Shown in pieces: positions 1-9,660 of a stretch of DNA of 64,000 bases (positions are counted from its first letter, which is position 1; the number at the start of each line of letters is the position of its first letter). The stretch comes from Congeria kusceri. Its lineage: Eukaryota; Mollusca; Bivalvia; Myida; Dreissenidae. The notes under the pieces were generated by a model that did no database searches, was not told the DNA's origin, and saw nothing but the letters and a program-made list of their open reading frames with translations. The translations under genes and the position numbers were made by a program. Where the stretch lies: contig CM051029.1 in assembly GCA_027627225.1 (NCBI GenBank), positions 22,556,856-22,620,855 of the forward strand. Direction: 5' to 3'.

Positions 1-105
1 CTTATGCCCCTGGGATACAAAATAAGCCACGCCTCTGGGATGCAAATTTCAATTGGGTTACAAGGTCTCAGGTGAGCGTCCTAGGGCCCTCAGGGTCCTC
101 TTGTT
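1..105 (+). mobile_element. 3' tail of a Helentron-like 'alpha' element (cut by window start)
   Basis: It ends in CAGGTGAGCG, then a short GGGCCCT..AGGGTCC palindrome, then CTCTTGTT. The full version of the same element, head included, is seen at 15321-17825. Confidence 0.6.
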
Positions 106-1140
106 AGATCTTATCAAACCAGCTAGCAAGTTACACTGTGTTGTGAGGGTGCTTTAGAGAATCGTTGGAGGTGAACATTGAAATGCATAGAAAATGTTAC
201 CCACCAGCATGGTCAATCATGTTGTTGTGTAAGTAAATTAGCTGGTTGTAATGTTTAGTCAATGTGTAAGAAATATAGTCAATCAGTCTTAGTATATAAG
301 ACCGTCTTATATAATACATTTTCACTTCAGATCTACTACATTGAATTTGTTTACAGGCGAAGTGTATATTTCTTATTCAATAATGAAATGCCAAGTATGA
401 AATGATAGCATGAGATCTATATCTAGTCTAACTTAGGTGGAACTGCACAATTTTTTGTAAGACAAAAGATGCAGCAATTGAGTCTGTGGCTCTGACACTG
501 CAGTCTGTTTCACCAGCATGTACAGAAACACGTAGCATAGAGCCTAAAGTCGAGTCATCTACTTTAAACCTTTCATTTGTACAGTTTAATTAAATGTGTG
601 CAGCACACAAAACACTACACACAGATCTTGTCTCTGCAACAAAGTTCTTAGTGCTTTGTTGGCAGCCTCCACCCAAGGACCTATTCTCAGAAGAACAACT
701 ATTTAGTACCAGATATTGGACATGAACAGCTTTCTAAATTTGTGTACAGGGCTTGCACTAAAATGAAATGTTTGTGTTGTTGGACAGTGGAAGACCTGAA
801 CATTTCAGACATGAAATGAAGTATCAAATAAAGCTTTGTTTAAAGTCATTTCTGATAATTTTGTGATAATATGCCAATACTTTAATGAAAGAGGTATACA
901 TTTAGGTAAACCTTGTCATTATCTATTTCCAGGTTACATTACTTTTGCAACTTATGTTGTTGTGTTTCCTTGATAAATTTTATAGTGTGTGATTTTTATG
1001 ATTATGTTATGTCATTGGGAAACAAAAGAGAGGAACAAAAAATTATATCAAAAGGCTGTTTATTGTTGTGCTTCTGTTAGCTCTGTAGTACTGTAGATTT
1101 TGATTTAGTACACATAAAAAGTTTTTAAAAATCTAACGTC
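106..1140. other. non-repetitive spacer, copy 1
   Basis: About 1 kb without tandem repeats; AT-rich. It holds one short open frame at 594-725 (43 codons from ATG to TGA, plus strand, with an in-frame TAA directly before the ATG). An AATAAA lies near 827. No splice-consistent extension or known domain was seen, so no gene is called. Equivalent spacers lie at 17826-18860 and 36715-37749. Confidence 0.5.
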
Positions 1141-1150
1141 GAAGGGGGTT

Positions 1151-1177
1151 CCCCTCCCCCCTCCCATACCCACCCCC
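1151..1177 (-). other. G-quadruplex-capable motif
   Basis: On the minus strand five G tracts of 5, 3, 3, 6 and 4 bases are separated by loops of only 1, 3, 1 and 1 bases. This exceeds the usual four-tract G4 rule. It stands out in AT-rich surroundings. Identical copies are at 18871-18897 and 37760-37786. Confidence 0.7.
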
Positions 1178-1204
1178 AACCATGGTTATTTGCCCCTGTG
1201 CCTT

Positions 1205-2614
1205 AGCAAAATCCTGGGGAAAGGCCTGGGTATGTAACATTGAATAGTGATCCTCTACAAAGATTGGTCAAATTATGCCTCTGGGGTCAAAACTGGCCAC
1301 ATCCAGAGGGTCACATGGTTTATATTGACTTAAATAGTAAAATGACTTTAAAAATCTTCTCTGAAACCGCAAGGCCCAGAGGTTTCATATTTGGAATATT
1401 ACATTGTATAGTGGTCCTCTACAAAGATTGTTCAATTAATGCCCCTGGGGTCAAAACTGTCCACAACCTGGGGCTCACATGGTCAATATAAACGTAAATA
1501 GCAAAATGACTTTAAAAAACTTCTCCTCTGAAACCACAAGGCCCAGAGGTTCCATATTTGGTTTGAAACATTGTATAGCGGTCCTCTATAAAGATTGTTC
1601 AAATGATGCCCCTGGGGTCCAAACTGGGCACACCCCAGGGATCACATGGTTTATATAGACTTATATAGCATAATGGCTTTAAAAATCTTCTCTGAAACTG
1701 CAAGGCCCAGAGGTTTCATATTTGGTATGTTACATTGTATAGTGGTCCTCTACGAAGACTGTTCAAATGATGCCCCTAGGGTCAAAACTGGCCACACCCC
1801 AGGGCTCACATGGTTGATATGGACTTATATAGCAAGATGACTTTAAAAATCTTCTCCTCTGAAACTGCAAGGCCTAGAGGTTTCATATGTGGTATGTGAC
1901 ATTTTATAGTGGTCCTCTGCAAAGATTGTTCAAATGATGTTCCAGGGGTCAAAACTGGCCATGCCCTGGGGGTCACATTGTTTATATAGACTAAAATATG
2001 CAAATTACTTAAAAAATCTCCTGAAACCGCAGTGTTTTCGTATTTGATATGTAACATTGTATAGTGGTCCTCTACAAAGATTGTTCAAATTATGCCCCTT
2101 GGGTAAAAAGTGGCCATGACCCAGGGCGTCACATGATTTATATAGACGTATATGGCAAGTGGGCCTTAAAAATCTTCCTTGTCGAAACCGTAAGGCCCAG
2201 AGGTTTTAAATTTTGCGTGAAACATTTTGGAGTGGTCCTCTACAAAGATTGTTCAAATGCTGTCCCTGGGGTAAAAATTGGCCCCCTGGGGGTCACATGG
2301 CTTATATACATTTAAGTAGCAAAATGACTTGAAAAATCTCCTCTGAAACCGCAAGGCCCTGTGGAATCATATTGGGTATTTAACATTGAAAAGTGGTCCA
2401 CTACAAATATTGTTCAAATTATGCCCCTGGGGTACAAGGTGGCCATGCCCTGTGGGTCACATGGTTTACATAGACTAAAAAAACATCTGAAACTGCAAGG
2501 CCCAGATCTTTATACTCAGGTAAGGCGTTTAGTGCCATTTCTCCCTCTTGTTATTAGCCATTATGATGACTTAAACTCAGGTGAGCGACCTAGGGCCATC
2601 ATGGCCCTTTTGTT
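1205..2614 (+). mobile_element. 'alpha' repeat array (about 8 monomers of ~165 bp) with tail
   Basis: Degenerate head-to-tail monomers of about 164-168 bp share GAAACCGCAAGGCCCAGAGG, CTCTACAAAGATTGTTC and a GGGGTCACATGG block. The array ends in a tail with CAGGTGAGCGACC, a perfect GGGCCAT-C-ATGGCCC hairpin and CTTTTGTT at 2614. No head is visible on the left. Confidence 0.75.
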
Positions 2615-3759
2615 CACATATATTTTCTGGTTAAAGTTTATATTCAAAAGTTTTCTTAGTTCAAAACTACATAAGTTATTCACTTGAAACTTGGAACTAA
2701 CCTTTGTCATCAACTCCAGTATCAAGGGCAACATTCCCATAACTCTGTTTTGTATTTGACAGAGTTATGCCCCTTTTTCACATAGATATTCTGGTTAAAG
2801 TTAATATTCAAAAGTTTTGTAACTTCAATACTACAACAGCTATTCACTTGAAACTTGGAATATACCTTTGTCATCAACTCCAGTATCAGGGTGAACATGT
2901 TTGTGTTTTGATAGAGTTATGTCCTTTTTTCACATAGATTTTCTGTTTAAAGTTTTTATTCAAAAGTTTTGTAACTTAAGAACTACATAAGTTATTCACT
3001 TGAAAATTGGAACTAACCTTTATCATCAACTCTAGTACAAGGGCAACATTACCCATAACTCTATTTTGTAGTTTAACAGAGTTATGCCCCCTTTTCACTT
3101 AGATTTTCTTTTAAAGTTTATATTCAAAAGATTGGTAACTTCAAAACTGCATAAGTTATTCACTTGAAACTTGGAACTAACCTTTGTCATCACCTCTAGT
3201 ATCAGGGGCAACATTACCCATAACTATGTTTTGTATTTTGACAGAGTTATGCCCCTTTTTCACATCGATTTTCTGGTTAAAGTATTATATTCAAAAGTTT
3301 TGTTACTTCCAAACTACATAAATTATTCACTTGAAATTTGGAACTAACCTTTATCATCAACTCTAGTACCAGGGGCAACATTACCCATAGCTCTATTTTG
3401 TATTTTGACAAAGTTATGCCCCCTTTTCACTTAGATTTTCTTTGAAAGTTTATATTCAAAAGTTTGGTAACTTCAAAACTACATAAGTTATTCACTTGAA
3501 CTTAGAACTAACCTTTGTCATCAACTCTAGTATCAGGGGCAACATTACCCATAACTCTGTTTTGTATTTTGACAGAGTTAGCCCACTTTTTACATAGACT
3601 TTGTGGTTAAAGTTTTTGTTCCAAAAATTTATAAATTATACAAGGCTTCACTTAAAAATATTGTATTTTAACAAATTTATGCCCCTTTCACTATCCAAAA
3701 TATGTACCAACTGAAATACTTTGAATAGTCGAGTGCGCTGTCCTCTGACGGCTCTTGTT
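2615..3759 (+). mobile_element. 'beta' repeat array (about 6-7 monomers of ~165 bp) with tail
   Basis: A different monomer, of about 163-167 bp, carries AACTACATAAGTTATTCACT, TTTGTCATCAACTC and GAGTTATGCCCC. It begins in mid-monomer directly after the alpha tail. It ends with a beta tail: GAATAGTCGAG, then a GAGC..GCTC hairpin, then CTCTTGTT at 3759. Confidence 0.75.
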
Positions 3760-4079
3760 TTTGTCTGAAACCGCAAGGCCCAGAGGTTTGTTATTTTGTT
3801 TGTAACATTGTATAGGGATCCTCTGCAAAGATTGTTCAAATGATGCCCTGGGGTCAAAACTGGCCATGCCCCGGAGGTCACATTGTTTGTATAGACCTAA
3901 ATAGCAAAATGACTTTAAAAATCTTCTCCTCTGAAACCGCAAGGCCCAGTGGTTTCATATTTGGTATGTAACATTGCATACTGGTCTTCTTCAAAGATTG
4001 TTCAAATAATGCCCTGGGGTCACAACTGGGATGCCTTAAACTCAGGTGAGCGACCTAGGGCCATCATGGCCCTCTTGTT
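3760..4079 (+). mobile_element. second alpha fragment with tail
   Basis: About two alpha monomers follow the beta tail. They end in the alpha tail at 4079 (CAGGTGAGCG, GGGCCATCATGGCCC, CTCTTGTT). Confidence 0.7.
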
Positions 4080-4367
4080 AACTGCAGTATCAGTGGCAAC
4101 CGCCTTATAACTCTGTTTTGAATTTTGACTGAGATATGCCCCATTTTTACATAGATTTTCTGGCTAAAGTTTATATTCAAAACTCTTATAACTTCAAAAC
4201 TACACCAGTTATTAACTACATATGGTTGAAACCTGGAATATTTGATGAAATAATTGCCATAACTCAGTTTTGTATTTCAACAAATTTATGCCCTTCCACT
4301 TTCCAAAATATGCACCCATTGAAATACTTTGAATAGTCGAGAGCGCTGTCCTCTGACAGCTCTTGTT
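4080..4367 (+). mobile_element. second beta fragment with tail
   Basis: One to two degenerate beta monomers end in the beta tail at 4367 (GAATAGTCGAGAGCGC, CTCTTGTT). This closes an alternating alpha-beta-alpha-beta series of tails. The next 396 bp (4368-4763) are AT-rich and look intronic; nothing else is seen there before the first ZRSR2 exon. Confidence 0.7.
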
Positions 4368-4763
4368 TATTTTCCTAAGTCATCTTTTTCAGAATTGTAT
4401 TCTTTTGAAACAATAGATTGTAATTCTTATCCTTAATCTCAACGAAAATGATTAACTTTTCATCCACTTGATTTAAATGCAAACATGGTATATTGTGATT
4501 TTACACAGAACGCCATATTTTGTTATTGCAAATACTGTATAAACTTCACTTATGCAAATATCTAGGTCAGATTATATTGCCTTATTCTCAATCAAAACAA
4601 AATGCAAATAATCTCAGATGATCTTCATGATTTAAATGTAACTGCTTAATAAAGTATATTTATTTTTTACTGAAAATTGTGTATAAATAATACAAATAAC
4701 TAGCAGTAGCTAAAATTGGTGCAGCACTGAGTCAGTGGGACATTTTGGGCGTGTGTGTTTCAG

Positions 4764-4870
4764 GACTCTGATTGGTCCAACCCCCTGGCCCCGGTCCACT
4801 ACGGTCAGGAGAGACAGCAGGAGACCTGCCCCTTTTTCACCAAAGTGGGAGCATGTCGCTTCGGGGATAG
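4764..4870 (+). CDS. ZRSR2: ZRSR2 copy 1, visible exon 1: zinc finger 1 start
   Basis: The acceptor is gtgtgtgtttcag and the donor is AG|gtaagg. The exon starts in phase 0 and ends after two bases of an Arg codon. It encodes the conserved region before finger 1 and its first two cysteines (CPFF..GACRFGD). The preceding exon is not in the window. Confidence 0.92.
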
Positions 4871-7800
4871 GTAAGGTCTCTCCACTGGAGCTAATGTGCA
4901 TACATGTGTTTCATATGAGGTTCTTATGTGTTTTCCTGTTATGTAAGCTCAGTCGTGGGAAGATGTACAGGATGCTATGAATTTTTACTCCAGATTATTT
5001 TTTTCTCCTTGATTGAAATTAATATTCATCTTGTTTTCATGTTGTAATCAGTAAGCTTGGTCATGGTACCTTCCACTCAGACTACAGAAATAATATACCT
5101 AACAGCTTGGTCATTGTACCCTCCACTCACACTACAGAAATAATATACATAACAGCTTGGTCATTGTACCCTCCACTCACACTACAGAAATAATATACCT
5201 AACAGCTTGGTCATTGTACCCTCCACTCACACTACAGAAATAATATACCTAACAGCTTGGTCATTGTACCCTCCACTCAGACAACAGAAATAATATACCT
5301 AACAGCATGGTCATTGTACCCTCCACTCAGACTACAGAAATAATATACCTAACAGCTTGGTCATTGTACCCTCCACTCAGACTACAGAAATAATATACCT
5401 AACAGCTTGGTCATGGTACCCTCCACTCAGACTACAGAAATAATATACCTAACGGCATGTACATGTGCAAGTCCAACCATCAGTAAGCTTGGTCATTGTA
5501 CCTTCCACTCAGACTACATAAATAATATACCTCACAGCTTGGTCATTGTACCTTCCACTCAGACTACAGAAATAGTATACCTAACAGCATGTACATGTGC
5601 AAGTCCAACCAGATGTTGCAGTTACAGTGCTCATTGCAGATGTTCCCGCGTCCACCCGTATCCAGAGGAGAGCAGGACTGTGATGTTCACCGGGATGTTC
5701 CGGCATTTCCAGTTGGACCAAGGCCTCTGTGAGGAGTATGACACTGGTACGCACACAGTTCAGCTGGTTATTGGTTTATAATCACTGTCTGAATTACAAA
5801 AGAAACTTTAGTTTCAATGAAATCAGGGAAAACAGTTGTAGTTCAGAAACCTAAGAATGATGCATTTTCGTTTAAATGTTGATATTATTGGAAAATATTG
5901 CAAATACAGTGTATACCTAATGCTTCGATCTAGCTGCCACAAAAACTTGGACATTTCACCAATAGGTGAAATCAAGGTTTAGAGGATGTTGTCATGGATG
6001 TGCATAGTGTAATGGTCAGCTACTCAGCGAAGCCTGATAAGCCCTGCCTACAGACAGGCTTGACGTATAAGATGTCCGCAACATTTTGTTTGCTAGTTTG
6101 CTATAAATTCGTCTTGGTCAGGCTGAATTAGCATGTAAAAAAGTCAATCCTTGTTGGGTCTTCAATAAACAATCACTCTAAGGGTCCAGAATAATACATT
6201 AGAACATTGCACATCCTCACATGTACTCTCTTATACAAATATTTTGTCACTGTAGTTTCCTTGAACTTCTGTAAAATAATATAAACTTCTTATGATTTGT
6301 ATTATGTTGGCAGAATTACTCTGTAGAATTTTATGTATTTCTGCAGTATTACTTTGTATTGTAAATAGGTGTTTCCATCAAGATAACTTTTTTCCCTGCC
6401 ATTTCAGACATCGTGCTGGAGTATGAGGACAGCGAGGTGTACCAGAAGTTCAGGGAGTTCTACGAGGATACGCTGCCGGAGTTCCAGGGTATTGGGAGTG
6501 TGGTGCAGTTCAAGGTCTGCTGTAACTACCAGCCACACCTGCGGGGCAACGTCTATGTGGCCTACTCCAGGTAACACGCGTGTTTAAAGATCTAGTTTAA
6601 TCCATCTTTATTTGACCACCCCCCTTAGTCTGGGACATTGTACTCCAGTGTATTGGAACCCTGCTGTAGTCACTTTGTGGTGACCCTTATCAGCTGAGAT
6701 CAATATGCTGCTGCAATTGAAACATTGCACTCAACCATTTCTCAGTCAGCTGAGGGAAAAGATTGCAGATAATGATAAGATATTTTATGGTGGACCAATA
6801 CACAGGAGTGGAATACCCGATGGACTATATCGGATGGAGAGGTCAGACATTCCTTATACTAAGCCTTTCACTTGTGCTTGTTGTGTTCATATGATTACTG
6901 GTAGTGTTTGCTTGTTTGTTTTTACAATAATTAGGAGACTAGACAAAAATCTACAGTTGTAAGAGGCACATACCACAAAATCTTAAGTTGTTAGAAAGTC
7001 TTTACTATAACAGATGAATAACCCAATTTCAGTAGTCTTGTTTCAGAGTAGAGGATGCACTAAAAGCCCTGGCGCAGTTCAGTAGTCTTGTTTCAGAGTA
7101 GAGGATGCACTAAAAGCCCAGGCGCAGTTCAGTAGTCTTGTTTCAGAGTAGAGGATGTACTACAAGCCCTGTCTCAGTTGAGTAGTATTATTTCAGAGTA
7201 GAGGATGCACTAAAAGCCCTGTCTCAGTTCAGTAGTCTTGTTTCAGAGTAGAGGATGCACTACAAGCCCTGTCTCAGTTCAGTAGTCTTGTTTCAGAGTA
7301 GAGGAAGCACTAAAGCCCTGTCTCAGTTCAGTAGTCTTGTTTCAGAGTAGAGGATGTACTACAAGCACTGTCTCAGTTCAGTAGTCTTCTTTCAGAGTGG
7401 AGGATGCACTAAAAGCCCTGGCGCAGTTCAGTAGTCTTGTTTCAGAGTAGAGGATGTACTACGAGCCCTGGCGCAGTTCAGTAGTCTTGTTTCAGAGTAG
7501 AGGATACACTAAAAGCCCTGGCGCAGTTCAGTAGTCTTGTTTCAGAGTAGATGATGCACTACAAGCCCTGTCTCAGTTGAGTAGTCTTATTTCAGAGTAG
7601 AGGATGCACTAAAAGCCCTGTCTCAGTTCAGTAGTCTTGTTTCAGAGTAGAGGATGCACTACAAGCCCTGTCTCAGTTCAGTAGTCTTGTTTCATAGTAG
7701 AGGAAGCACTAAAGCCCTGTCTCATTTCAGTAGTCTTGTTTCAGAGTAGAGGATGTACTACAAGCCCTGTCTCAGTTCAGTAGTCTTGTTTCAGAGTGGA

Positions 7801-9419
7801 GGATGCACTAAAAGCCCTGGCGCAGTTCAGTAGTCTTGTTTCAGAGTAGAGGATGTACTACAAGCCCTATCTCAGTTCAGTAGTCTTGTATCAGAGTAGA
7901 GGATGCACTAAAAGCCCTGGCGCAGTTCAGTAGTCTTGTTTCAGAGTAGAGGATGTACTACAAGCCCTGGCGCAGTTCAGTAGTCTTGTTTCAGAGTAGC
8001 GGATACACTAAAAGCCCAGGCGCAGTTCAGTAGTCTTGTTTCAGAGTAGAAGATGCACTACAAGCACTGTGTCAGTTCAGTAGTCTTGTTTCAGGGTAGA
8101 GGATGCACTACAAGCCCTGTCTCAGTTCAGTAGTCTTGTTTCAGGGTAGAGGATGCACTACAAGCCCTGTTTTCAGTTCAGTAGTCTTGTTTCAGAGTAG
8201 AGGATACACTAAAAGTCCTGGCGCATTTCAGTAGTCTTGTTTCAGAGTAGAGGATGTACTACAAGCCCTGGCGCAGTTCAGTAGTCTTGTTTCAGAGTAG
8301 AGGATGCACAAAAAGCCCTGGCGCAGTTCAATGCACGCTGGTATGAAGGCAAGCAGCTCTCTGGACAGCTGGTGGAGATCAAGTCCTGGAGAAGAGCCAT
8401 ATGTGGTAGGTAGAGTACTAGAGTACGTTTTAGCTTAACAGAGTTAATACTTTTACCCACTATCTACATATTGCAAATAATGCATGATGAAGTATAATGA
8501 TCACTAACGATCACTTTTCACCAGATCATCTTGGAGCTTTGTCATACTTTATTCATGTTTGAGTTTGTCATATGCGGTCAAGAACTACTAGGTGATATTA
8601 CGCAAAATTCTTTCATAATGCTTATTGTTGAAATTAATTGTACTTTTTATAGGTTTGTTTGGTAAAGGAAAATGTCCAAAGGGTAAAGAATGCAACTTTC
8701 TGCATGTCTTCAAGAATCCGAGCTCTGAGTTCAACATGGCAGACAGAGACATGGAGCCATTTACACCACATAACTATCGTCATAGCAACCGAGAATACCA
8801 TAATGCGTGGTCACATGACAGATACGACAGGTCAATTTCAAGAGAGAGAGGCCATAGTTCAAGGTCGTCACGCTACAACCGGTCAAGGTCAAGAGAGAGC
8901 AGCTATACTTCGAGACAAAGGCATTCAGTCAGGAGGTCAAGGTCACGTTCAGAGGAAATGTCAAGGGAAAGGTCACAGAGGGCCAGATCTAAGGAAAAGT
9001 CACAGAGGTCAAGATCTAGATCAAAGGAAAAAACGAGAGAAAGGTCAAAGTTAGGTAGATCTAAAGAAAGGTCAAAACGGTCAAGATCTAAATCAAGAGA
9101 CAAGAAATCTAGTCCAAAGGAAAAGAGACCTAAGTCATCTGGCAGGATGATAGAACACATGAAAGAAACAAATGAAAATGGGTCAGTGGTAAGTAGAACA
9201 GCATCCTACCCTGAAGATGACTGTGACTCACACAACCAGACCACATTGGACTGTTCATCAGATAAAAAACAAAGCCACAGTAAACATAAGAAATCAAAGA
9301 AACACAAACACAAAAAGAAAGAAATCACTGTGAACGTTGATAATATAGAACATCATGAACTAAGTGTTTGTTCTGAAGAGTATGTTTGGATTGAAAAAGC
9401 TATTGACAACACAACGTAG
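4764..9419 (+). CDS. ZRSR2: ZRSR2-like U2AF35-related splicing factor, 3' exons (copy 1)
   Basis: Join 4764-4870, 5640-5746, 6408-6570, 8296-8405, 8653-9419. All four introns are GT-AG, phases agree throughout, and the visible product is 417 residues. ZRSR2/URP is a nuclear spliceosomal protein that contacts 3' splice sites, chiefly of U12-type introns. Domains by visible residue: CCCH finger 1 (C22, C31, C37, H41; C-x8-C-x5-C-x3-H), a U2AF-homology RRM (about 48-157, with LRGNVYVAY at 116-124 and RWY at 140-142), CCCH finger 2 (C162, C170, C176, H180; C-x7-C-x5-C-x3-H), an RS domain (222-327) and a Lys/His-rich stretch (367-386). The N-terminal third of the family protein is missing and must lie upstream of the window, if it exists. 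Assignment is by recognised family sequence and is strong. The final intron/exon choice is less sure, because a possible extra intron lies at 9189-9432. Confidence 0.92.
5049..5610 (+). repeat. intronic 50-bp minisatellite, copy 1
   Basis: About ten units of 50 bp contain GGTCATTGTACCCTCCACTC and CAGAAATAATATACCTAAC. The last two units are interrupted by a twice-repeated CATGTACATGTGCAAGTCC. The array stops about 30 bp before the exon 2 acceptor. Equivalents are at about 22772-23333 and 41661-42222. Confidence 0.9.
5640..5746 (+). CDS. ZRSR2: ZRSR2 copy 1, visible exon 2: finger 1 end and start of UHM
   Basis: The acceptor is tcattgcag and the donor is ACTG|gtacgc. It completes finger 1 (CSRVH) and begins the UHM with a beta-strand (TVMFTGMF). 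The reading frame is also open upstream into the intronic minisatellite, but the CCCH frame and splice signals fix the start at 5640. Confidence 0.9.
5747..6407. other. intron between visible exons 2 and 3, copy 1
   Basis: AT-rich intron with a clear polypyrimidine tract before the acceptor. No other feature seen. Confidence 0.8.
6408..6570 (+). CDS. ZRSR2: ZRSR2 copy 1, visible exon 3: UHM core
   Basis: The acceptor is tgccatttcag and the donor is CCAG|gtaaca. It encodes the acidic FYEDTLPEF helix, VVQFKV and the RNP1-like LRGNVYVAY strand. Copy 2 differs by Lys85 to Arg; copy 3 has Tyr77 changed to a stop. Confidence 0.92.
7031..8329 (+). repeat. 26-unit minisatellite of duplicated intron-exon boundary, copy 1
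   Basis: Units of 50 bp (49-51) each contain AGTAGTCTTGTTTCAG, which is the intron's 3' splice site, followed by about 34 bases equal to the first bases of exon 4. Unit 1 is preceded by ordinary intron, and unit 26 runs into the real exon. Units 6 and 14 are both 49 bp with AGGAAGCACTAAAGCC, pointing to an 8-unit (about 399 bp) higher-order period. All three copies keep 26 units. Splicing to any earlier acceptor reads 18 codons and then meets TAG in the next unit. Most units retain an intact TTTCAG; unit 14 reads TTTCATAG. Confidence 0.95.
8296..8405 (+). CDS. ZRSR2: ZRSR2 copy 1, visible exon 4: UHM end, RWY motif
   Basis: It starts at the last of 26 repeated acceptors (cttgtttcag) and ends at TGTG|gtaggt. 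It encodes VEDAQKALAQF, the RWY signature of the ZRSR UHM, and the first cysteine of finger 2. The true exon reads CAA (Gln131), whereas most of the repeated decoys carry CTA or CTACAA variants. This start is chosen because it is the only acceptor that joins the conserved frame without a stop. Confidence 0.9.
8406..8652. other. intron before last ZRSR2 exon, copy 1
   Basis: A 247-bp AT-rich intron, gtaggt...ctttttatag. Nothing else seen. Confidence 0.85.
8653..9419 (+). CDS. ZRSR2: ZRSR2 copy 1, visible last exon: finger 2, RS domain, stop
   Basis: The acceptor is ctttttatag. It encodes the rest of finger 2 (KGKCPKGKECNFLHVF), a long Arg-Ser/Arg-Glu-rich region typical of SR-related splicing factors, then a Lys/His cluster and a 31-residue tail of ordinary composition. 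Stop TAG is at 9417-9419. A consensus donor GTAAGT at 9189 and acceptor TTTTCTTTCCAG ending at 9432 could remove the Lys-rich tail in an alternative transcript. Confidence 0.9.
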
Positions 9420-9660
9420 GTTTTCTTTCCAGTTGTATACAATGCCTACATGTTTGATAAATATAATTATGTTCTTTCCTGAACAAACCATATTTGTGTT
9501 CAGTAAGTGTACAAAACAATTACAAGTCATTACATGTCCAGTGTGCCAGAGACACACCGTTGAAACGACTACCCATCACATAGAGTAATCATCAATAACA
9601 TGCTGATGCTCAGTATAATCATATTATGTTCCACTGTGCTAAAATAAATAAAACCAACGG
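9420..9660 (+). terminator. ZRSR2 3' UTR and polyadenylation signal, copy 1
   Basis: Two overlapping AATAAA hexamers at 9643-9648 and 9647-9652 lie about 225 bp after the stop. Equivalents are at 27366-27375 and 46257-46266. This is the most plausible transcript end; the cleavage site itself is not visible. Confidence 0.7.

Noticed and set aside
167..214. Peptide precursor read as an AKH/RPCH or corazonin homologue (numbers are residues of the protein at 59506-60150)
   Set aside because: AKH-type peptides directly follow the signal peptide and have a Gly-Lys/Arg amidation site. Here the peptides are C-terminal, duplicated and lack a Gly donor.
5407..5781. 124-codon open frame running from the intronic minisatellite into ZRSR2 exon 2
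   Set aside because: The upstream part is translated 50-bp repeat. The acceptor at 5639 and the CCCH finger frame place the exon start at 5640.
6705..6962. 85-codon open frame in the intron after visible exon 3
   Set aside because: No domain, no splice-consistent connection, and it lies within a well-defined intron.
7031..8329. CRISPR-like array of regularly spaced repeats
   Set aside because: Units are contiguous 50-bp tandem copies with no unique spacers, in a eukaryotic intron. The same applies to the other minisatellites.
8659..9054. Overlapping plus-strand and minus-strand frames across the RS-domain exon
   Set aside because: Shadows of the Arg/Ser-rich coding sequence, whose low-complexity codons keep other frames open.
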